Positions 6,834 to 14,399 of a stretch of 32,190 nt of DNA are shown in pieces. Every line of letters begins with the position of its first letter. The stretch's first letter is position 1. The stretch comes from Aeromicrobium sp. (GTDB lineage Bacteria > Actinomycetota > Actinomycetes > Propionibacteriales > Nocardioidaceae), in assembly GCA_025965435.1 (NCBI GenBank), contig JAOPWZ010000007.1:1-32190 (forward strand). The letters run 5' to 3'. Below the pieces are notes generated by a model that was not told the origin of the DNA, did not search any database, and saw only the letters and a list, made by a program, of their open reading frames with translations. A program made the position numbers and the translations under genes.

Positions 6834-8330
6834 ATGGTGCTGTGGGCACCGGACTGGCCGATCGTCGCTGTCGACGTGCCCGCGTCGGTGCCGGCCGCCG
6901 TGATCGAGAAGGGGCAGGTGCTGGCCTGCTCGCAGGCGGCGCGGTCCGAGGGCGTCCGCCGGGGCATGCGGCGTCGTGACGCCCAGTCGCGGTGTCCCGG
7001 GCTCGTCCTGCACGATCACCACCCCGATGTCGACGCGCGGGCCTTCGAGGCCGTGCTCACCGCGATCGAGGAGCTGAGCCCCGGCGTCGCACCGCTGCGA
7101 CCCGGGCTCTGCGCAGTGTCGGTGCCGGCGCGCTTCTACGGCGGCGAGGCCGAGGCGGCGGCCGTCATCGCCGAACGACTCGTCGGCCTGGGGGTGTGGG
7201 ACGTGCGCGCCGGTATCGCCGACGGCCTGTTCGCCGCGGAGCAGGCGGCTCGCCGGGCCCTGGCCCAGGACAGCCTCATCGTCCCTGCCGGCGGTTCCGG
7301 GCAGTTCCTGCACGACCTGCCGATCGACGCGCTGGACGATGCGGACATGGTGGGGCTCCTGCGCCGCATGGGGCTGCGGACCCTGGGTGACTTCGCCGCG
7401 CTGCCACCGGCCGACGTCCACACCCGGTTCGGCACCCACGGGGCCCTGCAGCACCGGCTGGCCCGTGGGCAGGACGCGCAGCCGATCAGCCGCCGGCAGG
7501 TGCCTCCGGAGTTCGACGCGACCCTGCTGCTGGAGCCGCCGCTCGACCTGGTCGAGCCCATCGCCTTCAGCCTGCGCACCACCGCCGATGCCTTCGTGGC
7601 CGATCTGGCCGCGCACGGGCTGGTGTGCACGACGGTGCTGATCGAGGTCGACGCCGACGGGTCCCTGGCGACCTCACGGCGCTGGATGCATCCGCGCTGG
7701 TTCGGGCCGACCGACCTGATCGACCGGGTCCGGTGGCAGCTGGCGGTCGACGGCGCGATCCGCGCACCCGTCGACGCCGTGCGGCTGATCCCCGAGGTCA
7801 CCGAGCCGTTGGCTGACCATGCCGACAGCCTCTTCGGTGGTGGTCCCGACGAGCGGGTCGAGCGCGGAGTGGCCCGGGTGCAGAGCATCGTCGGTCACGA
7901 GTCGGTCGTCTCCGTCACGGTGCAGGGTGGGCGAGGCCCCGGCGAGCGTCACCTGCTCACGCCCTGGGGCGAGCGTCCGCTGGCGTCCCGCCCGGCCGGT
8001 CTGCCCTGGCCCGGCAGCCTGCCCGCTCCGGCGCCGGCGACGGTGTACCCCTCGCCGCAGCAGGCCATGGTCGTGGGGGCCGAGGGGCAGTCGATCGGGG
8101 TCTCCGGCCGAGGGGTCGTCACGGGGGAGCCGGCCCGCTTCCGGGTCGCGGCCGACCAGGGCTGGCAGCCCGTCGCCTCGTGGGCCGGACCCTGGCCCGT
8201 CGACGACCAGTGGTGGGACGAGGCGGCGTCACGCCGGCTCGCGCGCTTCCAGGTCGTCGGCGTCGACGGCAGCGCCTTCCTCATGATCGTCGAGGGCGGC
8301 CACTGGTGGACGGAAGCCCGCTATGACTGA
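6834..8330 (+). CDS. imuB: ImuB, inactive Y-family polymerase-like mutasome adaptor
   Basis: 498 residues from ATG 6834, chosen because GAAGGGA (6821-6827) sits 6 nt upstream and MVLWAPDWPIVAVD is the usual ImuB beginning; an in-frame ATG at 6771, right after the imuA' stop, would add 21 low-complexity residues. The chain follows the Y-family layout (palm and fingers; the helix-hairpin part LLRRMGLRTLGDFAALP; little finger) but the acidic metal-binding residues of active Pol IV (DMDAFF, SIDE) are absent, as in known ImuB. ADSLF (330-334) resembles the QL[SD]LF beta-clamp peptide. In mycobacteria ImuB bridges the clamp, ImuA' and DnaE2. The C-terminal 130 residues end in WW.EA.RRLARFQVV and WWTEARYD, typical of the family. 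Confidence 0.93.
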   Translation: MVLWAPDWPIVAVDVPASVPAAVIEKGQVLACSQAARSEGVRRGMRRRDAQSRCPGLVLHDHHPDVDARAFEAVLTAIEELSPGVAPLRPGLCAVSVPARFYGGEAEAAAVIAERLVGLGVWDVRAGIADGLFAAEQAARRALAQDSLIVPAGGSGQFLHDLPIDALDDADMVGLLRRMGLRTLGDFAALPPADVHTRFGTHGALQHRLARGQDAQPISRRQVPPEFDATLLLEPPLDLVEPIAFSLRTTADAFVADLAAHGLVCTTVLIEVDADGSLATSRRWMHPRWFGPTDLIDRVRWQLAVDGAIRAPVDAVRLIPEVTEPLADHADSLFGGGPDERVERGVARVQSIVGHESVVSVTVQGGRGPGERHLLTPWGERPLASRPAGLPWPGSLPAPAPATVYPSPQQAMVVGAEGQSIGVSGRGVVTGEPARFRVAADQGWQPVASWAGPWPVDDQWWDEAASRRLARFQVVGVDGSAFLMIVEGGHWWTEARYD

Positions 8331-8348
8331 CCCCACCTCCCCGCTGCC

Positions 8349-8434
8349 CCTCACCTTCCCGCTGAGTGTGACGTTTCTGCGTCCTCGGCCGCCTGGTGGG
8401 AAGGGTAAACGTCACACTCAGCGGGTAGGTGAGG
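8349..8434 (+). repeat. GAGT-type palindrome, locus 2: 28-bp hairpin before dnaE2
   Basis: The arms 8349-8376 and 8407-8434 are complementary at 27 of 28 positions (T8357/T8426 is the mismatch), with a 30-nt loop. The inner 19 bp are perfect: right arm AAACGTCACACTCAGCGGG (8407-8425). The outer part pairs CCTCACCT (8349-8356) with AGGTGAGG (8427-8434), which is also the best ribosome-binding candidate for dnaE2 (GTG at 8439). The element fills almost the whole imuB-dnaE2 gap. It could act as an attenuator, a translation switch or an mRNA end. No separate LexA box is seen in this gap. Confidence 0.9.
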
Positions 8435-8438
8435 CCGG

Positions 8439-11400
8439 GTGAGCTGGAACAACCCGGACGTCTCGTGGCGCGAGCTCGAGCGCCGGCTGTCAGGACGTCC
8501 CGAGCCCGATGGCGGCGATGCGCCCGGATGGTCGCGCAAGCGGCGCAAGACCGGTCCCAAGGAGATCGAGGGCCCCGCCGGCCCGGTCGTGCCCTATGCC
8601 GAGCTGCACTGCCACAGCCACTTCAGCTTCCTCGACGGGGCGAGCGGTCCCGACGACCTGGTCGAGGAGGCGATCGCCCTGGGCCTGGAAGGGTTGGCGA
8701 TCACCGACCACGACGGCTTCTACGGCGCACCGCGATTCGCCGAGGAGACCGCCAAGTACCCGGGATCGGGGCTGCGGACGGTCTACGGTGCCGAGCTCTC
8801 GCTCGGCCTGCGGGCCCCGCAGAACGGCGTCGCCGACCCCGAGGGCAGCCACCTGCTGGTGCTCGCCCGGGGCGTCGAGGGCTACCACCGCCTCGCTGCG
8901 GCGATCACCGATGCGCAGCTGCGCGGTGACGAGAAGGGCAAGCCCGTCTACGACCTCGACGAGCTGGCCGAACGGGGCCGTGACCACTGGGTCGTGCTGA
9001 CCGGCTGCCGCAAGGGGCACGTGCGTCAGGCGCTGGCCACGGGAGGACGGCAGGCCGCCGCCGCGGCGCTCGACCTGCTCACGGAGCGCTTCGGACGGGA
9101 CGGGGTCGGCGTCGAGCTCATCGACCACGGCTTCGCGACCGACAGCACCGCCAACGACGCCCTGGCCGACCTCGCCCTCGACCACGGGCTCGCGACGGTC
9201 GCGACCAACAACGTCCACTTCGCCAAGCCGGCCGGCGGGCGCCTGGCGGCGGCGATGGCAGCGGTCCGCGCCCGGCGCAGCCTCGCCGAGATGGACGGCT
9301 GGCTGCCGGCCACGGGGGCCGCCCACCTGCGGTCGGGGGCGGAGATGCACCAGCTGTTCCGCCGCTACCCGGGGGCCGTCGCGCGGACGGTGCCGCTGGC
9401 CGACGAGCTCGCCTTCGACCTGCGGGCGGCCACCCCGCGGCTGCCGCGCCGGGGCATCCCGGAGGGGCATACCGCGATGAGCTGGCTGCGCGTCCTGGCG
9501 GAGCGGGGCATCCAGAAGCGCTACGCCCACAACCAGGAGGCGGCGCGCGAGCGCATCGAGCGGGAGCTCGCCGTGATCGAGGAGAAGGACTTCCCGGGCT
9601 ACTTCCTGATCGTCCACGACATCGTGCAGTTCGCCCGCGGCCAGAAGATCCTGTGCCAGGGGCGAGGCTCCTCGGCCAACTCCGCGCTCTGCTATGCCCT
9701 CGAGATCACCGCGATCGACTCGATCTTCTTCGACCTGCCGTTCGAGCGCTTCCTCGCCACGACCCGCGAGGAGGAGCCCGACATCGATGTCGACTTCGAC
9801 TCCGACCGCCGTGAAGAGGTCATCCAGTGGGTCTACGACACGTACGGGCGGCGCAACGCGGCGCAGGTCGCCAATGTCATCAGCTACCGGCCCCGCTCGG
9901 CGATCCGCGACGCCGCCAAGGCGCTGGGCCACTCCGTGGGGCAGCAGGACGCCTGGTCCAAGCAGATCGACGGCTGGGGGGCGATGGGCAGCGAGGACGT
10001 CGAGGGCATCCCCGCGCCGGTCGTGTCGGTGGCCCGGCAGATGATGACCGCGCCCCGGCACCTGGGCATCCACTCCGGCGGCATGATCCTGACCGAGCGC
10101 CCCATCGGCGAGGTGTGCCCGATCGAGCGCGGCCGCATGGACAAGCGCACGGTCCTGCAGTGGGACAAGGACGCCTGCGAGTTCATGGGGCTGGTCAAGT
10201 TCGACCTGTTGGGACTCGGCATGCTCGGGGCGCTCGACCGCACGATGCGGATCGTCGCGGAGCACCTGGGGGAGGAGTGGGACCTCGACTCGATGCCCAA
10301 GGAGGAGGCCGGGGTCTACGACATGCTGTGCCGGGCCGACTCGATCGGGGTGTTCCAGGTCGAGAGCCGCGCCCAGATCGGCACCCTGCCCCGGCTGCAG
10401 CCCCGCCGGGCGTACGACCTCGCGATCGAGATCGCGCTGATCCGTCCCGGGCCGATCCAGGGCGGTGCCGTGCACCCGTACATCCGCCGGGCCATGGGCA
10501 AGGAGGAGGTCAGCTACCCCCACCCCATCCTGGAGCCGGTGCTGGAGCGCACCAAGGGCGTCCCGCTGTTCCAGGAGCAGCTCATGCAGATGGCGATCGC
10601 GATCGGCGACTGCACGGGCGACGAGGCCGATCTGCTGCGCCGGGCCATGGGCTCCAAGCGCGGCATCGAGCGCATCGAGTCGCTGGAGGACAAGCTCTTC
10701 GCCGGCATGGCGCGGCACGGGCTGACCCGGGAGGAGTCCGACGCGATCTATCTCAAGATCAAGTCGTTCGCCAACTTCGGCTTCGCCGAGAGCCATGCGC
10801 TGAGTTTCTCGTTGCTGGTCTACGCCAGCTCCTGGCTCAAGCTGCACTACCCGGGGGCCTTCCTGGCGGCGCTGCTGCGCAACCAGCCCATGGGGTTCTA
10901 CTCACCGCAGTCGCTGACGACCGACGCACGGCGCCACGGGGTGACGATCCTGCGTCCCGACATCCTGCGGTCACGCGCACAGGCCGATCTCGAGCCCATC
11001 GGTGACGGGCGGCCGACGGGTCGCGATGCCTGCCTCGCGCGCGTCCAGCCGCCGGTGCCGGCGTTCGTGCCCGGCACGCCCGACCCGACGCCCGAGCACC
11101 GCCGTGACGGCGCGTTCGCGGTGCGCCTCGGGCTCGACGAGGTCCAGGGCATCGGCAAGGACGTCGCGGTGCGCATCGTGGCCGAGCGCGACCGCGAGTC
11201 CTTCGCCGACATGGCCGACGTGGCCCGCCGCACCGGTCTCTCCGTGGCGCAGATGGAGTCGCTGGCCACGGCCGGCGCGTTCGACGTCTTCGGGATCTCG
11301 CGCCGCCAGGCGCTGTGGAACGCCGGCTACGTCCAGAGCGACACCCAGCTCGAGGGCACCGCGGTCACGGCGCCGCCCCCCATGCTCCCGGGCATGAGCG

Positions 11401-11837
11401 ACGTCGAGCTCACGATGGCCGACCTGTGGGCCACCGGCATCTCGGCCGACACCCATCCCATCGAGCACCTCCGGCCGCTGCTGCGCACCGAGGGCATCCT
11501 CTCGGTCGCCGACACCGCCACGCACGAGGCCGATCGACGGGTCAAGGTCGCCGGGCTCATCACGCACCGGCAGCGCCCGGCCACGGCGTCGGGGGTCACG
11601 TTCCTCAACATCGAGGACGAGACCGGCATGCTCAACGTCGTCTGCTCCCAGGCGCTCTGGGCGCGCTACCGGGTCGTCGGGCGCAATGCGGCCGGCATGG
11701 TCATCCGGGGCATCCTCGAGCGCAGCCACGAGGGCGTCGTCAATCTCGTGGCCGACAAGCTCATGCGCATCGAGGAGGTCTATCCCGAGGCCGGCCGGGC
11801 GATCCCGGCCCGGCACCGGGGCCGCGACTTCCAGTGA
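8439..11837 (+). CDS. dnaE2: Error-prone DNA polymerase III alpha subunit, DnaE2
   Basis: 1132-residue C-family polymerase that carries out translesion and mutagenic synthesis with ImuA'/ImuB. GTG 8439 gives the usual DnaE2 start (MSWNNPDVSWRELERRL). Domains: N-terminal PHP domain with AELHCHSHFSFLDGAS (from about residue 54; His57, His59) and AITDHDGFYG; palm with PDIDVDFDSDRR (447-458; Asp450 and Asp452 are the catalytic pair) and KFDLLGLG (third Asp, 589); IHSGGM; the finger region IRPGPIQGGAVHPYI; helix-hairpin-helix near LGLDEVQGIGKDVA; C-terminal OB fold KVAGLITHRQRPATASGV, then FLNIEDETG. It ends in the short RGRDF tail of the DnaE2 branch. The stop is 6 nt from that of the convergent ligase gene. 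Confidence 0.96.
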   Translation: MSWNNPDVSWRELERRLSGRPEPDGGDAPGWSRKRRKTGPKEIEGPAGPVVPYAELHCHSHFSFLDGASGPDDLVEEAIALGLEGLAITDHDGFYGAPRFAEETAKYPGSGLRTVYGAELSLGLRAPQNGVADPEGSHLLVLARGVEGYHRLAAAITDAQLRGDEKGKPVYDLDELAERGRDHWVVLTGCRKGHVRQALATGGRQAAAAALDLLTERFGRDGVGVELIDHGFATDSTANDALADLALDHGLATVATNNVHFAKPAGGRLAAAMAAVRARRSLAEMDGWLPATGAAHLRSGAEMHQLFRRYPGAVARTVPLADELAFDLRAATPRLPRRGIPEGHTAMSWLRVLAERGIQKRYAHNQEAARERIERELAVIEEKDFPGYFLIVHDIVQFARGQKILCQGRGSSANSALCYALEITAIDSIFFDLPFERFLATTREEEPDIDVDFDSDRREEVIQWVYDTYGRRNAAQVANVISYRPRSAIRDAAKALGHSVGQQDAWSKQIDGWGAMGSEDVEGIPAPVVSVARQMMTAPRHLGIHSGGMILTERPIGEVCPIERGRMDKRTVLQWDKDACEFMGLVKFDLLGLGMLGALDRTMRIVAEHLGEEWDLDSMPKEEAGVYDMLCRADSIGVFQVESRAQIGTLPRLQPRRAYDLAIEIALIRPGPIQGGAVHPYIRRAMGKEEVSYPHPILEPVLERTKGVPLFQEQLMQMAIAIGDCTGDEADLLRRAMGSKRGIERIESLEDKLFAGMARHGLTREESDAIYLKIKSFANFGFAESHALSFSLLVYASSWLKLHYPGAFLAALLRNQPMGFYSPQSLTTDARRHGVTILRPDILRSRAQADLEPIGDGRPTGRDACLARVQPPVPAFVPGTPDPTPEHRRDGAFAVRLGLDEVQGIGKDVAVRIVAERDRESFADMADVARRTGLSVAQMESLATAGAFDVFGISRRQALWNAGYVQSDTQLEGTAVTAPPPMLPGMSDVELTMADLWATGISADTHPIEHLRPLLRTEGILSVADTATHEADRRVKVAGLITHRQRPATASGVTFLNIEDETGMLNVVCSQALWARYRVVGRNAAGMVIRGILERSHEGVVNLVADKLMRIEEVYPEAGRAIPARHRGRDFQ

Positions 11838-11843
11838 GGCGGT

Positions 11844-13355
11844 TCAACCGGCGAGGTGGGCGCGCACCGCGTCGATCGTGTCGGCCTCGGCGCCCGTCTT
11901 GTCGTCGCGGTACCGGACGACCCGCGCGAAGCGGAGCGCGACGCCACCGGGGTAGCGGGTCGACCGCTGGACGCCGTCGAACGCGATCTCGACGACCTGC
12001 TCGGGACGCACCGTGACGACGTACCCGTCGTCGTCGAGCTGCAGGTCACGAAACCGCTCGGTCTGCCAGGCGAGCATCTCGTCGGTCATGCCCTTGAACG
12101 TCTTGCCGAGCATCACGAAGCCGTCACCATCTCGGGCACCGAGGTGGAGGTTGGAGAGCCAGCCGCTGCGCCGACCGGACCCGCGCTCGACGGCCAGCAC
12201 GACCAGGTCGAGGGTGTGCACCGGCTTGACCTTGACCCAGGTCGCGCCGCGGCGGCCGGCCGCGTAGGGCGACGCCAGGCTCTTCACGACGACACCCTCG
12301 TGCCCGAGGCCGAGCACCTGCGCGGCGAAAGCCTCGGCCTCCGCGACATCGGCCGTCATCAGGCGCGGCACGCGATGGCGCTCGGGGACCACGGACTCGA
12401 GGGCTTCGAGGCGCGTCGACGTGGGCGCGTCGACGAGGTCCTGCCCGTCGAGGTGCAGCAGGTCGAAGAACGCCGGTGTCAGCTCGACCCCGGTCATGGA
12501 CGCGGCACGCGAGGCCGTCTCCTGGAACGGTCGTGGCCGGCCGTCGGGGCCGAGCGCGAGGACCTCCCCGTCGAGCACGACGGTCTCGCAGGGCAGGGCC
12601 CGCGCGGCGGCGACGACCTCGGGATGACGGGAGGTCACGTCGTCGAGCGAGCGGGTCACCACCAGCACGTCGTCGCCGCTGCGGTGGACCTGGATGCGGA
12701 CGCCGTCGAGCTTCGTGTCGATCGCGCACACGCCGCCGCCGGCCTTGGTCATCGCCGCCTCGATCGTGGGCGCGGTCGAGGCCAGCATCGGGAGCACGGG
12801 GCGTCCCACGGCAACCACGAACGCCGCGAGTGCCTCCTCGCTGCCGCTGAGCGCCGCCGTCGCGACGTCGACCGTCGAACCGGCCATCATCGCCGCCCGG
12901 CGCACGGACGCCGGTGGGACGCCGCCGGCGATCGCGAGCCCTTCCTGCACCAGGGAGTCGAGCGCCCCCTGGCGCACCTCGCCCGTCACGATGCTGCGCA
13001 GCCACCGCTGCTCGTCGGCGGTGGCTCGGGCGAGCAGCCGCTCCGTCGCATCGGCCCGGGCCCGTTGTGAGCCCGCGCCCGCCAGCGTGGCGAGGTGCTC
13101 GAAGGTCTCGTGCACGTCCGACACGGTCAGGGTCGGCGTCGTCGCGGGTTCCGGCGCGTCCCGCAAGGATCGCCAGCCGAGCCCGGTGCGCCGCTGCCGC
13201 AGGGCGCCGGCCAGGTACGACGTCACGGTCGGGACGTCGGCCGCTCCGTCGGCCGCCGTGCGCCGGAGCAGATCGGCGAGGAGCGTCGCCTTGGCGGAGC
13301 GGGACCGCGTGGCGGCCACCGCGGCGGACGTGGCAACGACCTCGGCGAGCAGCAT
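11844..13355 (-). CDS. ligB: ATP-dependent DNA ligase, LigB type
   Basis: 503-residue single-chain ATP-dependent ligase. Order: N-terminal DNA-binding domain (about 1-190, with TGEVRQGALDSLVQEGLA in it), adenylation domain with motif I DTKLDGVR (Lys215 takes the AMP), motif III/IIIa AFFDLLHLDG, motif IV GHEGVVVKS, motif V WVKVKP, then the OB domain (LVVLAVERGSGRRSGWLSNL; LGKTFKGMTDEML). This matches actinobacterial LigB-type ligases, accessory to the essential NAD-dependent LigA. It has no polymerase or nuclease domain, so it is not LigD. The ATG at 13355 has GATGAT 6 nt upstream and no ribosome-binding site, which suggests a leaderless transcript. It is convergent with dnaE2 and divergent from nrtR. 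Confidence 0.92.
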   Translation of the reverse strand: MLLAEVVATSAAVAATRSRSAKATLLADLLRRTAADGAADVPTVTSYLAGALRQRRTGLGWRSLRDAPEPATTPTLTVSDVHETFEHLATLAGAGSQRARADATERLLARATADEQRWLRSIVTGEVRQGALDSLVQEGLAIAGGVPPASVRRAAMMAGSTVDVATAALSGSEEALAAFVVAVGRPVLPMLASTAPTIEAAMTKAGGGVCAIDTKLDGVRIQVHRSGDDVLVVTRSLDDVTSRHPEVVAAARALPCETVVLDGEVLALGPDGRPRPFQETASRAASMTGVELTPAFFDLLHLDGQDLVDAPTSTRLEALESVVPERHRVPRLMTADVAEAEAFAAQVLGLGHEGVVVKSLASPYAAGRRGATWVKVKPVHTLDLVVLAVERGSGRRSGWLSNLHLGARDGDGFVMLGKTFKGMTDEMLAWQTERFRDLQLDDDGYVVTVRPEQVVEIAFDGVQRSTRYPGGVALRFARVVRYRDDKTGAEADTIDAVRAHLAG

Positions 13356-13388
13356 GCGTCCATCATCGCCGACCCGAGCAGATCCGCT

Positions 13389-13615
13389 GAGGAGTCACGC
13401 ACGCCCGCCGAGGAGTCACGCACGCCCACCGAGGAGTCACGCACGCCCGCCGAGGAGTCACGCACGCCCGCCGAGGAGTCACGTGCGCAGGTCTGCGTAA
13501 CTCGCGAGCGGGCCTACGTGACTCGCGAGCGGGCCTACGTGACTCGCGAGCGGGCCTACGTGACTCGCGAGCGGGCCTACGTGACTCGCGAGCGGGCCTA
13601 CGTGACTCGTCGGCG
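13389..13615. repeat. GAGT-type element, locus 3: two opposed 21-bp tandem arrays
   Basis: Array A: GAGGAGTCACG recurs at 13389, 13410, 13431, 13452 and 13473, five units of 21 nt. Array B on the opposite strand: units GTGACTCGCGAGC+GGGCCTAC at 13497, 13518, 13539, 13560 and 13581, plus a partial at 13602; units 2-5 are identical. In the same orientation the units are CCCGCC-GAG-GAGT-CACGCACG (A) and CCCGCT-CGC-GAGT-CACGTAGG (B), so the whole is one large imperfect inverted repeat. The centre (13477-13505) is GAGTCACG-TGCGCA-GGTC-TGCG-TAACTC. With 5' parts 13356-13388 it fills most of the ligB-nrtR gap. Because 21 is a multiple of 3, several frames stay open through it, but they look non-coding. 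Confidence 0.93.
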
Positions 13616-13627
13616 GACTTCGGGAGG

Positions 13628-13695
13628 TGACTTAGGGTTGACGTGACCATAAGTGCGGGCTAGGCTGACCTTAAAGTCACCCCAACCTTAAGTCA
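13628..13695 (+). promoter_or_regulatory. nrtR-nadABC promoter with nested operator palindromes
   Basis: Promoter: TTGACG (13638-13643), 17-nt spacer, TAGGCT (13661-13666). Three symmetric signals overlap it. The 20-nt arms 13628-13647 and 13676-13695 are inverted copies with 3 mismatches (TGACTTAgGGTTG on the left, CAACCTTAAGTCA on the right). Between them TGACCTTAAAGTCA (13666-13679) is a 14-bp palindrome with one mismatched pair, placed on the predicted transcription start. NrtR regulators commonly act as autorepressors on such sites; assignment of these palindromes to NrtR is inferred from position. Confidence 0.65.
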
Positions 13696-13697
13696 GG

Positions 13698-14399
13698 ATG
13701 CACGCCATGACGGTCATGTCCTCGATCGACCAGCGGGTGTCCCTCGCGGTCTCGACCGTGATCTTCGCGCTGCGCCCACACCCCGACAGCGGCCTGATGA
13801 CGCTGTGGCTTCCGCTGGTCCGCCGCATCCGCGAGCCGTACGAAGGTCAGTGGGCGCTGCCCGGCGGACCGCTGGAGGCCCACGAGGACCTGGCCGCGAG
13901 CGCGCGGAGCACGCTCGACCGCACCACCGGGCTCGCGCCCAACTACCTCGAGCAGCTCTACGCCTTCGGCAACGTCGACCGGTCGCCGGGCGACCGGGTC
14001 GTGTCGATCGTCTACTGGGCCCTCGTGCGCCAGGACGAGGTGGCGCGTGCCGTCGACGGCGAGAACGTCGAGTGGTTCGTGGCCGACGACCTGCCGCCCC
14101 TGGCCTTCGACCACACCGCGATCGTCGACTACGCGCTGGCACGGCTGCGGGCCAAGATCACCTACACGCCGATCGCGCACGCCTTCCTGCCGCCGGAGTT
14201 CACCCTCGCCGACCTGCGAGCGGTGCACGAGGCCGTCCTGCGCACGACGCTCGACCCGGCCAACTTCCGCCGTCAGGCGCTGGCCACCAAGACCCTCGTC
14301 CCCACCGGCACGTGCCTGCAGGGCACGAGCCACCGTCCACCCGCGCTGTACCGCTTCGAGGCCGGCGCGACCTCACCCGCACCCGAGGAGCAGCGATGA
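13698..14399 (+). CDS. nrtR: NrtR-type Nudix-related regulator of NAD biosynthesis
   Basis: 233 residues. The N-terminal two-thirds is a Nudix fold (LWLPLVRRIREPYEGQWALP, then GGPLEAHEDL). The Nudix box G-x5-E-x7-REUxEExGU is degenerate: after E63 the residues at the R, E, E, E positions are S71, T72, R75 and T76, so hydrolysis is unlikely and ligand sensing is expected. The C-terminal part (about 155-215, with YTPIAHAFLPPEFTLADLR and ...FRRQALATKTLVPTG) is the winged helix found in NrtR. NrtR represses NAD genes and usually responds to ADP-ribose or NAD-related ligands; here nadA, nadB and nadC follow directly. ATGs at 13698, 13707 and 13716 are all possible starts; the second has AGG 9 nt upstream. 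Confidence 0.9.
   Translation: MHAMTVMSSIDQRVSLAVSTVIFALRPHPDSGLMTLWLPLVRRIREPYEGQWALPGGPLEAHEDLAASARSTLDRTTGLAPNYLEQLYAFGNVDRSPGDRVVSIVYWALVRQDEVARAVDGENVEWFVADDLPPLAFDHTAIVDYALARLRAKITYTPIAHAFLPPEFTLADLRAVHEAVLRTTLDPANFRRQALATKTLVPTGTCLQGTSHRPPALYRFEAGATSPAPEEQR

Noticed and set aside
8490-10847. 785-codon open frame opposite dnaE2
   Set aside because: Antisense shadow with repeated low-complexity words; dnaE2 has all catalytic motifs in the other strand.
11840-11850. CGGTT-C-AACCG inverted repeat between dnaE2 and ligB stops as a shared terminator
   Set aside because: A one-base loop cannot form and the arms are only 5 bp.
13389-13615. CRISPR array
   Set aside because: Units are contiguous with no unique spacers, repeats are too short and occur in both orientations, and no cas gene is present.
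13095-13650. Heptapeptide-repeat 'proteins' across the 21-bp arrays (EESRTPA, VTRERAY, ESRRPAR)
   Set aside because: A 21-bp repeat stays open in several frames by arithmetic. The frames run into ligB antisense and lack a start with a ribosome-binding site. The inverted symmetry points to DNA or RNA function.
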